Shown here one piece after another: positions 1 to 8,212 of a stretch of 64,000 bases of DNA; within the stretch, counting starts at the first letter, position 1; each line of letters opens with the position of its first letter. The stretch comes from Burkholderia guangdongensis. GTDB lineage: Bacteria; Pseudomonadota; Gammaproteobacteria; Burkholderiales; Burkholderiaceae. The stretch covers positions 99,584-163,583 of the forward strand of contig NZ_JACBNX010000013.1 of NCBI RefSeq assembly GCF_013403875.1, given 5' to 3'. The translations under genes and the position numbers were made by a program. The notes below the pieces were generated by a model. The model saw only the letters and a program-made list of their open reading frames with translations, was not told the origin of the DNA and did no database searches.

Positions 1-423
1 CAGCCGTGGACTATATCCGAGGGATTCCTGCAGCATGAAGCGATGGAACTCCGGATATTCGGCCGTGAATTGGAAAATGGCCTGGTACACGAGTCGCACC
101 CGCTCCGACGCGCGCGCGGGTGGCGTATCCGTCAGATACTTGTCCGCCTCGCGCCGGATACGTTCGAAGACGGATTTAGCCACCGCCTGCCACAGAATGT
201 GCTTTGACCGGAAATGGTAGGTAATTTGCGCGTGCGGCAGCCCGGCGCGATCCGCTATGTTGCGGATACTCGCGGCTTCGAAGCCTTTCGTGGCAAATTC
301 CGCGAATGCCGCGTCGAGAATGGCGGCCCGGGTTTCTTGCGCGCGTTGCTGCTCGGCGCGTATGAATTCGTCCGGCCGACCTTTTCTGGCGCGCTGCTTC
401 GTGGACACGGTGCGTTGTGGCAT
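1..423 (-). CDS. TetR/AcrR-family transcriptional regulator (C-terminus cut by window edge)
   Basis: The 141 codons from the ATG at 423 to the window edge stay open. Residues about 27-75 form a TetR-type helix-turn-helix: an RAAILDAAFAEFATKGF helix, then IRNIADRAGL and the recognition segment AQITYHFRSKHILW. A basic N-terminal stretch precedes it. The ligand-binding domain is only partly present (YQAIFQFTAEYPEFHRFML). It follows the BKACE gene on the same strand after 60 bp, so it may be the last gene of module A and act as its local repressor. That role is inference; the TetR assignment is clear. Confidence 0.88.
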   Translation of the reverse strand, partial: MPQRTVSTKQRARKGRPDEFIRAEQQRAQETRAAILDAAFAEFATKGFEAASIRNIADRAGLPHAQITYHFRSKHILWQAVAKSVFERIRREADKYLTDTPPARASERVRLVYQAIFQFTAEYPEFHRFMLQESLGYSPRL

Positions 424-483
424 ATGAACTCCCGCGTATGAGACGAATTCCCCGACACGCGGGAATTCGTCATCTCGACACCC

Positions 484-1410
484 TCAAAATTTGACGTTGT
501 CCGCGCCTTTCAGGGCGAGGATTGCGCGCGCTTCGTCCGGTGTGGCGATCTCGAGCGAAAGGGGTTCGAGGATGGAACGAATCAGTCGAACCTGTTCAGC
601 ATTCGAGGTCGCGAGCGTCCCCCTGCGCGCGTAAAGCGAGTCTTCCAGACCCACGCGCACGTTCGAACCATTGATCGCGCCCATCGTGATGAAAGGCATC
701 TGATGCTTGCCGCTCGCCATGACGGACCAGCGGTAGTCATCGCCGAAAAGCTTGTCGGCCAGCCGTTTGGCATGGAGCAGGTTTTCGGTATCGGCGCCCT
801 GACCGCCGAGAATGCCAAAAATCGATTGAACGAACAGTGGCGGGGTCACCAGCTTGCGATCGAGGAAGTGTGCGAGCGTGTAGAGGTGGCTGATGTCGTA
901 GCACTCGAACTCGAACCGGGTGCCGTGACCTTTCCCGAGTCGTTCGACGATGATTTCGATGTCGTTGAACGTGTTGCGGAAGATCCAGTCACGGGATCCT
1001 TCAAGGTACGGGCGTTCCCAGTCGTACTTGAATTCCTGATAGCGCCCGAGCATCGGGTACATGCCGAAATTCATCGAGCCCATGTTGAGCGAGCACAGTT
1101 CCGGCGATGCGCGTTCCGCAGCCGCGATTCGATCGTCCAGCGTCATCCCCTGACCGCCGCCGGTGGTGATGTTCACGACGGCGTTGGTGCCTTCCTTGAT
1201 GCGCGGCAGAAAGCGCATGAAGACTTCCGGATCCGGGGTGGGCTTCCCATTCAGCGGATCGCGTGCATGCAGGTGCAAGACGGACGCACCCGCTTCAGCC
1301 GCATCGATCGCCTGTGCCGCGATCTCCTCGGGCGTGATGGGGAGGTGCGGGCTCATGGTCGGGGTATGGACGGAACCCGTGACCGCACAGCTAATAATGA
1401 CTTTCGACAT
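484..1410 (-). CDS. Beta-keto acid cleavage enzyme (BKACE, DUF849 family), module A
   Basis: This 308-residue protein belongs to the DUF849/BKACE family. These Zn-dependent TIM-barrel enzymes react a beta-keto acid with acetyl-CoA to give acetoacetate and a new acyl-CoA. The family features are visible: an N-terminal IISCAVTGSVHTP strand, the metal-binding HLHARDP motif near residue 50, NITTGGGQGMTLDDR near 100, and SLNMGSMNFG. Length is normal. It starts 4 bp after the MDR gene stops, inside one minus-strand operon. A close paralogue sits at 19306-20250, roughly three quarters identical by eye. Its keto acid substrate is unknown; the context suggests a ring-cleavage product. Confidence 0.88.
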   Translation of the reverse strand: MSKVIISCAVTGSVHTPTMSPHLPITPEEIAAQAIDAAEAGASVLHLHARDPLNGKPTPDPEVFMRFLPRIKEGTNAVVNITTGGGQGMTLDDRIAAAERASPELCSLNMGSMNFGMYPMLGRYQEFKYDWERPYLEGSRDWIFRNTFNDIEIIVERLGKGHGTRFEFECYDISHLYTLAHFLDRKLVTPPLFVQSIFGILGGQGADTENLLHAKRLADKLFGDDYRWSVMASGKHQMPFITMGAINGSNVRVGLEDSLYARRGTLATSNAEQVRLIRSILEPLSLEIATPDEARAILALKGADNVKF

Positions 1411-1414
1411 GGTC

Positions 1415-2431
1415 TTATCCTCTCGATGCAGGAAGGCGGATCAGCAACTTCCCCTGGTTTGCACCCGTATAGAGCCGGGATATCGCGCCGGGCGCTTGCT
1501 CGATCCCGTCCAGGATTTCTTCGCGATAACGCAGTTGGCCTGCTTTGATCCAGCGTCCTAGTTGTGCGACGGCCTCTGGATAACGATCGACGTAGTCGAG
1601 TGCAATGAAGCCTCGCACGGTCGCACGCTTGACCAGCAGATGCCGTTCGTATCGAGGACCTGACGGCCACGGATCCCAACTGGAAATCGAGGCGGTGCCG
1701 CATATCGCGATGCGCGCGCCGACTGAAATATGTCGGATCACGGCGTCGCTGATCGGGCCGGCGGTATTGTCGAAATAGACGTCGACACCGTCGGGACATG
1801 CGCGAGCGATCGCGGCTTCGAGGTCCGGCTCATGCTTGTAGTCCACCACGTCGTCGTAGCCGAATTCGTCGATGCATAGCTTGCATTTCTCGGCGCCCCC
1901 GGCAATGCCGATGACACGACAGCCGAGAATTCGCGCGATTTGGCCGACGCATGAACCGACCGCACCGGCGGCGGTCGATACCACCACGGTGTCGCCTGCC
2001 TTGGGGGCGCACACGTCCATCAGGCCGAAGTAGGCCGTGACGCCATTGAGCCCGAGCACGCCGAGAGACAGCGACATCGGAAAGTCGGGCTCACTGATTC
2101 GCAAGAGGACTGCGCTCGGGTCGACCGCCGAGTATTCCTGCCAGCCGAACAGCCCCATGACCCGTTCCCCGGGCGCGAACGCATCGTTGCGGGATTCGAT
2201 GACTTCGCCGACAGCGAATGCACGCATCACATCGCCAATCTCGATTCGGGCGCCGTAGCTTTGGGTATCGGCCAGCCAGCCGCGCATGGCCGGGTCGACC
2301 GACAGGTAATGGTTGCGCACCCGTATCTGACCTTCGGTGAGCGCCGGAAGTGGAGTGGAATCCAGTTCGAAGTGCTCGGACAGTGGTATCCCCTGCGGTC
2401 GCGCCTTCACGATCACACGATGGTTCATCAT
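1415..2431 (-). CDS. NADP-dependent MDR-family oxidoreductase (zinc-less), module A
   Basis: This 338-residue medium-chain reductase resembles the leukotriene B4 dehydrogenase/CurA group, which reduces alkenal or alkenone double bonds with NADPH. Support is the LSVDPAMRGW motif near residue 45 typical of that group, the nucleotide-binding stretch VVVSTAAGAVGSCVGQIA near 150, and ARIAICGTAS in the C-terminal half. No structural-zinc cysteine cluster is present. The start overlaps the upstream FAA hydrolase stop, and BKACE follows after 4 bp, so the three are probably cotranslated. The paralogue at 18266-19306 has the same order of motifs. A role in saturating a ring-cleavage product is inferred. 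Confidence 0.87.
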   Translation of the reverse strand: MMNHRVIVKARPQGIPLSEHFELDSTPLPALTEGQIRVRNHYLSVDPAMRGWLADTQSYGARIEIGDVMRAFAVGEVIESRNDAFAPGERVMGLFGWQEYSAVDPSAVLLRISEPDFPMSLSLGVLGLNGVTAYFGLMDVCAPKAGDTVVVSTAAGAVGSCVGQIARILGCRVIGIAGGAEKCKLCIDEFGYDDVVDYKHEPDLEAAIARACPDGVDVYFDNTAGPISDAVIRHISVGARIAICGTASISSWDPWPSGPRYERHLLVKRATVRGFIALDYVDRYPEAVAQLGRWIKAGQLRYREEILDGIEQAPGAISRLYTGANQGKLLIRLPASRG

Positions 2432-3441
2432 GCTGCCGACGCTCCGTCAGGGGCGCCTTCCACGATGGTGCTGAGTTGCCCTCCCAAGCTGAGGCCGCTA
2501 TGCAGGTCGCGCATGGTCAAGGTGAGCGTTTCGCCAGGCTGCAGAAAATCGGCGAGCGTCTTCATCTCCGCAACGAGCTCGTCCCGACGGCGCGCGTCGT
2601 CGAACAGTTGCGTCTTGAGGCTCTCGATGAATGTCGGGGTGCCTTGAGCGATGACGCCGCCTGGTGTGCCGGTCAGGATCAGGTCGCCCGGCTGCAGGTC
2701 CATGATCGCGGCAAGTTGCGTGAGTGTCTCGGCAGGCTTGTAGATCAGCTGCGAGCTGACGGCGCGCTGCCGCTCGACATTGCGATAGGTCAGGGAAATC
2801 TCCAGGTTCATGAGGGCCGTCGCGACTTCGTCGGGCGACATCAGATAAAGGAGCGGCCCCGTCGGACAGAAAGTCCGGTAGCTCTTTCCCTGGTACCACT
2901 GCATGAACGACGCGCCAAACATGACATCGCGCGCCGATACGTCATTGCAGAGCACCACACCGGCGACGTACTCACCGATGTTCGTGTCGTCCACGACGGT
3001 GCCGGCGGTCAGTGTGGAGCGCAATACAACGCCGATTTCCACTTCGTAGTCGAGGAGCTGGACGCCCGCCGGTCGAATGATCTCGTCATAGGGGCCGCAG
3101 AGCGAGGTGCTCGACTTCGCGAACAGCAGGTTCTGCTTGCGTTCGTGATGACCCGCTTCGGCGGCGTGCGTCGCGTAATTCAGTCCTTGGCAGATGATGG
3201 TGGCATCGCTGGTCACCGGACTCTGCAATTGCGCCGCCGTGATTTTCACCACGTCCGCGCGCTCGAAGCGTTCCGGGTTCCGGCCATAGGCAGCGATGAC
3301 GGCGTCGGTCGTGGAATTCGGCGCAAGGGGAAGATCGCTGACGTCGATGACGTCAGTGGGATGTGCCGGCGGAGCGGATACGAGCCTGGCCCAGCGGGAT
3401 GCGCCGTCGCCGTCGCGATATCGAAGGATTAAAGCAGCCAT
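2428..3441 (-). CDS. Fumarylacetoacetate hydrolase (FAA) family protein, module A
   Basis: The 337-residue product has the FAA-hydrolase fold. QGLNYATHAAEAGHHERKQN leads into GPYDEIIRP, then the metal ligands in LLDYEVEIGVVL, the NDVSARD motif, and ILTGTPGGV near the C-terminus. Family members hydrolyse C-C bonds of acylpyruvates or decarboxylate and isomerise ring-cleavage products. The N-terminal 80 residues form the small accessory domain found in long FAA proteins. It is the third gene of the minus-strand module, 57 bp after the VOC gene, and overlaps the next gene by four bases. A paralogue is at 20338-21327. The exact reaction is not predictable. Confidence 0.88.
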   Translation of the reverse strand: MAALILRYRDGDGASRWARLVSAPPAHPTDVIDVSDLPLAPNSTTDAVIAAYGRNPERFERADVVKITAAQLQSPVTSDATIICQGLNYATHAAEAGHHERKQNLLFAKSSTSLCGPYDEIIRPAGVQLLDYEVEIGVVLRSTLTAGTVVDDTNIGEYVAGVVLCNDVSARDVMFGASFMQWYQGKSYRTFCPTGPLLYLMSPDEVATALMNLEISLTYRNVERQRAVSSQLIYKPAETLTQLAAIMDLQPGDLILTGTPGGVIAQGTPTFIESLKTQLFDDARRRDELVAEMKTLADFLQPGETLTLTMRDLHSGLSLGGQLSTIVEGAPDGASAA

Positions 3442-3498
3442 TTCAGGTGACCTCTTCGCTTACTTGAATTGTTGAGCGGATGATGGGGGGGCTGGGTC

Positions 3499-4575
3499 TT
3501 ACCGCAGCCACGGGCGAGGTGGCTTCAGCAGCGCTTCGAGGAATGCCTTGACCTTGGGGGGAGCATCCTCGGGAATACGCTCGCTCGGTCGCATCGAGTC
3601 CGGGAGGTCGTCTCCCCATGACCACAAGCTCCCTCTTTCGAGCGGGTGATAACCCGTCGGATATTGATCCGTCATCACGTCGCCATCCGCGTAGTGTTCC
3701 CACTCGTCGCCAACGGCGTCTTTCCAATAGTCAAAGACCTGGCTGCCCAGCTTGTGTCTGCCGATACCCCAATGCGGCGTCCACCCCCGTGCGCGCAGAT
3801 ACTGATGCCCTTGACCGACCGCTTCGATATCGAAGGTTTCGGTGGAGATATGCAGCATCGCCGGCGCCGGTCCCTCGAGAATCGCGAGACTGTGGTGGTC
3901 GGTGGGGTCGTCGCCACGATTGAAGCGAAAAAATCCGAGCACCGGGCTTCCGTCCGGAAGCGATTGAACATCCGACGGAATGAAACCGAAGCGCCGCATG
4001 TACCATCCGGCGGTTACGTCGAAGCTCGGCGTCTGGAGGACGACGTGGCCGATTCGGAAGACCGGAGCAGGCTGCACCGGCATGCGAATGGGCGCATCGA
4101 CGCGTCGCTTTTCCATCGGCGTATTGATCGCCACCAGGGTCGCATGCGTGTCGATCGGTTCAACGGCGGTGAATCCGTGAACGAAGTCCACGCGCCGTCC
4201 GTCCGGATCGGTCAGGCGAACACGCAACCCACCACCAGGGCCGTCGCACGGCTCGATTTTGGTGCGTTCCGCGTCGGCGAGTGTCCGGAGGTCTTCTGCG
4301 CTATTGGCCAGGAGTGCGAATCCAACGAATGCGTCGCGGTCGGACGGAATGATCTCGACGCAATATGGAAACGTACCGTAGCCTCGGAAATATCGCGTTG
4401 CGCCCTTCTCTCCGTCACAGGGCTTGAATCCGAAATCCTCGAGGAACCGTCCCATGTTCTCCACGTCTTTTCGTTCGAAGACGACATGGGCGACGGCAAC
4501 GGCCCGCACGACGGGCACCGGACGTTCGATTGGCGGAAGGTCCGTTTTCTCGTGTGAATCAGCACGGTTTTCCAT
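3499..4575 (-). CDS. VOC-superfamily protein, extradiol dioxygenase-like, module A
   Basis: The 358-residue protein has two vicinal-oxygen-chelate (glyoxalase/dihydroxybiphenyl dioxygenase) repeats. The first begins AVAHVVFERKDVENMGRFLE near residue 30. The second begins RIGHVVLQTPSFDVTAGWYM near 175. Possible metal ligands are the His of RIGHVV, a His in DPTDHHSLAI and the Glu of EWEHYADGD, the usual His-His-Glu set of type I extradiol enzymes. The start at 4575 was chosen because it lies 2 bp after the monooxygenase stop and begins the conserved region; the frame stays open further upstream without support. Ring cleavage of a dihydroxylated aromatic is inferred. Confidence 0.85.
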   Translation of the reverse strand: MENRADSHEKTDLPPIERPVPVVRAVAVAHVVFERKDVENMGRFLEDFGFKPCDGEKGATRYFRGYGTFPYCVEIIPSDRDAFVGFALLANSAEDLRTLADAERTKIEPCDGPGGGLRVRLTDPDGRRVDFVHGFTAVEPIDTHATLVAINTPMEKRRVDAPIRMPVQPAPVFRIGHVVLQTPSFDVTAGWYMRRFGFIPSDVQSLPDGSPVLGFFRFNRGDDPTDHHSLAILEGPAPAMLHISTETFDIEAVGQGHQYLRARGWTPHWGIGRHKLGSQVFDYWKDAVGDEWEHYADGDVMTDQYPTGYHPLERGSLWSWGDDLPDSMRPSERIPEDAPPKVKAFLEALLKPPRPWLR

Positions 4576-4577
4576 CG

Positions 4578-6185
4578 TCACGCTCCCCGAACCGTATCGA
4601 TGACGGCGTACGGATCCGACGGTATGGCGTCGCCACGCCACGCGACGTGCTGGTCGGGACGCACCAGCACGAAGTCGCGTTCGTAGATGCTCCGTGCATG
4701 GTCGTCGCGGATGTCGACCACGGTGAGCGGAACGCCACGTTCCCGGGCGGCTTCGATCAGCGGTTCGGCACTGGCGTCGTTGAACCGAAGCAGCGTGAAC
4801 CACGGGCCGAAGAGATCGAACATGGCGCGGCCGTCCTGAAGGAAGAGGTGCGGAGCGCGAACCCCGGGCCAGGTGCTCGGCACGTACTTGAGGGGGTTCC
4901 ATTCCGGCTCGTTATCCTCGCCGCAAATAATGGGCGAGCCGCGATACCGGAAGCCGAGTTCGATGCCGATCGAATCGTTTTCCGCGTTGCCGAGTTCCTC
5001 GATGAGCTTGGCGTATTCCGCACGCGCGGCCGCGCCGTCGGGGCTGTCTTCATGGATCTTCGGATCGTAGGCCTCGGCAATGCGGAAGCGGACCGCCATG
5101 TGCGAGCCGGAGGCCTCGAGATTACGCGCGCCGACCGGGCGCCGTTCCGCCTCGATGCTCTCCAGCAGTTTCGGACCGCCCCAGCCCTGGAGGACGGCCG
5201 CGAACTTCCAGCCCAGATCAACGGCATCGCAGATGCCGGTGTTCATGCCGTAGCCGCCAGTCGGGATGTATTGATGGACAGCGTCACCGGCCAGCCAGAC
5301 GCGATCTCGGCCGTAACCGGTCGCCAGCACGAGGTGCGGGGACCACGGGTTGGCCTGAATGACTTCCAGCGGGAATTCCGTGCCGATCGACTGATAGACG
5401 AGTTGCCTGGGATCGACGGTCGCCGGATCGACGCCATCGGGCAGGATGTTATGGAGCGTAAAGGTATCCTTGTCGTCTTGAGCGATCAACGTGCCGCCGA
5501 CAGGTGATTGGTAGTGCCAAGCAATGCCGAAACGCTGAAGGAGGTCTTTGGACGATGAACGGAAATGGACCATATAGAACCGCGCGATCGAGAAGCGGCC
5601 TTCCAGCGAGAAGCCCATCGATTCCCGAACGATACTGCTGCCGCCATCGCATCCGGCCAGCAGCGAGCAGCGTACCTCCTCGGTTCGGCCGGTTGCTGTC
5701 TCGCGTATCGTTGCGGTGACACCATCGGCATCCTGAACGAAGCTTTGCATCCCCCAGCCGAAGCGAAGCTCGACCAGAGACGACTCCTTCAGCACGTCGC
5801 ACAGGGTCGGTTCGAGAACGACCTGACTGAGGCGCATGTTCGGCTCCAGCGGCTGGGAGCCGTCATTCTGGTTGCGAATGCGCTGACGCCAGGCATGCAC
5901 GTCGGGGTAGGGGAATCGAGCCAATTCCCACTCGTTGAGGCGAGTGACCCACGACACGTCCATGCAATTCTCGGGCGGCACGGCGACGCTGCGAATGCGG
6001 TCCGCGACGCCGAGGCGGCGGAAGTGCTCCATGCTGCGGCCGTTGGTGACATCCATCTTCGGATGCCGGGTGGTACCGGGGTTGCGTTCGACCACGAGCA
6101 CCTTGATGCCGCGTGATTGAAGCTCCAGCGCCGTAGCGAGCCCGACCGGGCCCGCACCTACTACGAGTACAGGTACGTCGACCAC
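4578..6185 (-). CDS. FAD-dependent aromatic monooxygenase (FAD_binding_3 / PheA-TfdB class), module A
   Basis: The 535-residue group A flavoprotein hydroxylase carries all three FAD/NAD(P)H fingerprints: VLVVGAGPVGLATALEL at the N-terminus, LLAGCDGGSSIVR near 180 (DG motif), and VWLAGDAVHQYIPTGGYGMN near 305 (GD motif). A thioredoxin-like C-terminal domain follows, with a DGRAMFDLFG segment, as in phenol and hydroxyphenylpropionate hydroxylases. The start is GTG at 6185 behind an AAGGAG ribosome site. It is the first gene of the minus-strand module. Hydroxylation of an aromatic substrate ahead of the ring-cleaving VOC protein is the natural reading, but the substrate is unknown. Confidence 0.9.
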   Translation of the reverse strand: MVDVPVLVVGAGPVGLATALELQSRGIKVLVVERNPGTTRHPKMDVTNGRSMEHFRRLGVADRIRSVAVPPENCMDVSWVTRLNEWELARFPYPDVHAWRQRIRNQNDGSQPLEPNMRLSQVVLEPTLCDVLKESSLVELRFGWGMQSFVQDADGVTATIRETATGRTEEVRCSLLAGCDGGSSIVRESMGFSLEGRFSIARFYMVHFRSSSKDLLQRFGIAWHYQSPVGGTLIAQDDKDTFTLHNILPDGVDPATVDPRQLVYQSIGTEFPLEVIQANPWSPHLVLATGYGRDRVWLAGDAVHQYIPTGGYGMNTGICDAVDLGWKFAAVLQGWGGPKLLESIEAERRPVGARNLEASGSHMAVRFRIAEAYDPKIHEDSPDGAAARAEYAKLIEELGNAENDSIGIELGFRYRGSPIICGEDNEPEWNPLKYVPSTWPGVRAPHLFLQDGRAMFDLFGPWFTLLRFNDASAEPLIEAARERGVPLTVVDIRDDHARSIYERDFVLVRPDQHVAWRGDAIPSDPYAVIDTVRGA

Positions 6186-6798
6186 GATATATCTCCTTCC
6201 ATGTTCTCGCCCTCGCGGGCGCCTCTGATGGGTACTGCAACTGATGGCTTCAGGTTAGCACGTCTTTTTTAAAAATACTACGGTCGTGGAGTTTATTTGG
6301 TCGGGTGGACGAGACGCTCGCTCGTGAACGGCGCCCGGATCACCCCGGTGCCAGCGGGTAGGGACATTCCCGGATGCCGTGGACCAGATGTCGGAATGAT
6401 GGCTTCACTAATAGTGTCTGATGATTGGATGTGGCTCCATCCATCAACCGTTCGACTGCGCAGCCAAGGTAGGGACGCCCCCAATAAACTCCACGATCGT
6501 AAAAATATATATTTCCTCCCATCGGCTGGCTGTGTAAGCTGTCGGTTGACACCTGTTGCGGCCAAAGCGACGGAAGAAGGGGCGCCGGAGGACCCGGTGC
6601 GAGGTGTGCGGCGCGCCGCTTGACCGAGTGCGATGCGACTGGATTGCGGCCGTTCACGAAAGAACGATTAGGAATCCATATTTAATCAATGAAGTCTGAC
6701 GTATCCATGGCGCGCGATGAATGGACGACATCAAGTCGTTTCAAACCCGTTGCGCGGCGACACACGAATGCAAACGATAGAACAGTAAAGGAGATGAG
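6186..6798 (+). other. 613-bp divergent intergenic region
   Basis: No protein-coding gene is recognised here. It separates the minus-strand module A from the FadL-like gene and should hold both promoters. Its notable content is a pair of inverted 19-bp elements listed separately. There is also a short direct repeat, gggtagggacattcccg at about 6357 and ggtagggacgccccc at about 6469. The 3-prime half upstream of 6799 is AT-rich and ends in a good ribosome site, aaaggagatgag. Confidence 0.6.
6279..6501. promoter_or_regulatory. Pair of inverted 19-bp elements (putative paired operators, or ends of a small MITE)
   Basis: The sequence tacggtcgtggagtttatt at 6279-6297 recurs inverted at 6483-6501 with one mismatch; the inner 14 bases (6284-6297 and 6483-6496) match perfectly. 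Each copy is followed, on its outer side, by an AT-rich stretch. Read outwards, each copy therefore sits just upstream of AT-rich DNA towards a divergent gene, as expected of activator sites for two divergent promoters. An aaaaata string lies outside each end (6271-6277 and 6501-6507). A 0.2-kb inverted-repeat element with target duplication is therefore an alternative. Confidence 0.5.
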
Positions 6799-7983
6799 AT
6801 GGAACAGCGCAGAGTCGTATCGCTGGCCGTAGTGATTTCAGCCAGCATGGTGAATGTTTCTTTTGCGGGCACCGGCATCTATACCACCGGATACGGAACG
6901 CGCGAGCAGGGCATGGGCGGCGTGGCCATAGCGACCGGCGAATCGGCGCTCGCGCCTGCGACGAATCCCGCAGGCATCGCTTTTTCCGGTGACCGCCTGG
7001 ATGTTGGCGGGGGGCTGCTCTTCCTGCAGGCAGGACAGCAAGACAATGGCCAGTCCTATCATGCGAGGACGGGTATCATGGCGCTGCCCGAATTGGGGTA
7101 TGTCAAGTCCATATCGCCTTCTCTCGTATTCGGTGTCGCGTCGTGGGCGTCCGGCGCGTCGGTGAGTTACAGGGGGCCGTACGCGAGCATTCCGGGAAAT
7201 TCGCACACGTTTTCGCAAGGTGTCTTCATGCACCTTCAACCCACGATCGCGTACCGCTTCGGCGAGAACAAGAACAACGCGATCGCGCTGTCCTTCGTCG
7301 GTGCACTCTCGACCATCGATATCGAAGGTGTTCAGGCTCAATCCGATTTGCCGAATCAGGGGCGAAACTGGAAACCCGGCTATGGGTTCAAGATCGGCTG
7401 GATGAGCGAGATCACACCGCAGCTTTCGATCGGCGCGTTCTATGGATCGAAGATCCGATATCAGCCCTGGGACAAGTATGGCCACATCTTTGCGGACGGT
7501 GCGAGATTCGACGAGCCGGAGCAGTATGGCGTCGGTATCGCGGTTCGACCCATTCCCAGGTTGTTGCTCGGATTCGACTGGATCCGATTCAACTACGGCA
7601 ATACGCGCGTGCTCGGCAATCCGCTCAACTTCGCCGTGCCGTTTGGTAGCGTCGACGGAACCGGGTTTGGCCTCGCCAATATCAACGCCTATCGCTTCGG
7701 TGTGCAATACGAGGTGAACGATAAGCTCACGATTCGCGGTGGCTTTGAAATGACTGATCAAATCCTGACGTCGAAAAATACGGCGTTCACCTTTCTTGTC
7801 CCGGTCACACCCAATCGAACCTACACGATTGGCGCAACCTATAAGGTAGGCAAGGCGTCGGAACTATCGTTCGCGTACGCGGTATCGCCGCGTGTTCAGG
7901 TGAACGGGGCAGGCTTGAGCGCGGGAGCCAATCCTTACGCGACGGAGAATCTCGTCTCTTTCTCTTACACGAGAAAATTTTGA
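6799..7983 (+). CDS. FadL/OmpP1/TodX-type outer-membrane hydrophobic-substrate channel
   Basis: The 394-residue product starts with a signal peptide ending near NVSFA-GTGIYTTGYG. The FadL-family hallmark follows: REQGMGGVAIATGESALAPATNPAGIAF, with the NPAG element near residue 55. The remainder is beta-barrel-like and ends in the aromatic SFSYTRKF typical of outer-membrane proteins. FadL homologues pass long-chain fatty acids or aromatic hydrocarbons. It is the first gene rightwards of the divergent region and is preceded by a strong aaaggagatgag site. Its position between the monooxygenase and PHA synthase genes suggests uptake of the hydrophobic substrate of the catabolic region. Confidence 0.88.
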   Translation: MEQRRVVSLAVVISASMVNVSFAGTGIYTTGYGTREQGMGGVAIATGESALAPATNPAGIAFSGDRLDVGGGLLFLQAGQQDNGQSYHARTGIMALPELGYVKSISPSLVFGVASWASGASVSYRGPYASIPGNSHTFSQGVFMHLQPTIAYRFGENKNNAIALSFVGALSTIDIEGVQAQSDLPNQGRNWKPGYGFKIGWMSEITPQLSIGAFYGSKIRYQPWDKYGHIFADGARFDEPEQYGVGIAVRPIPRLLLGFDWIRFNYGNTRVLGNPLNFAVPFGSVDGTGFGLANINAYRFGVQYEVNDKLTIRGGFEMTDQILTSKNTAFTFLVPVTPNRTYTIGATYKVGKASELSFAYAVSPRVQVNGAGLSAGANPYATENLVSFSYTRKF

Positions 7984-8212
7984 CGTCGTAACACACCGTC
8001 GCCGGTATGGCAAAAACGCTTAACGTGATTGAGCGGTGTGAGCATCGATACGTGGCCCGTGCTTGCTTAAACTTACCCACCAAGACAGGCGCGACTGTGA
8101 GCCAGGCTCAACCACCCGGATACAGGCAAGCGTGACATCACTCGCCATCTGCGTCATTTCATGGCGACCACCTCAACACTCATTCAGTAGTGCTGCTGAT
8201 ACGGAGAAGGTC

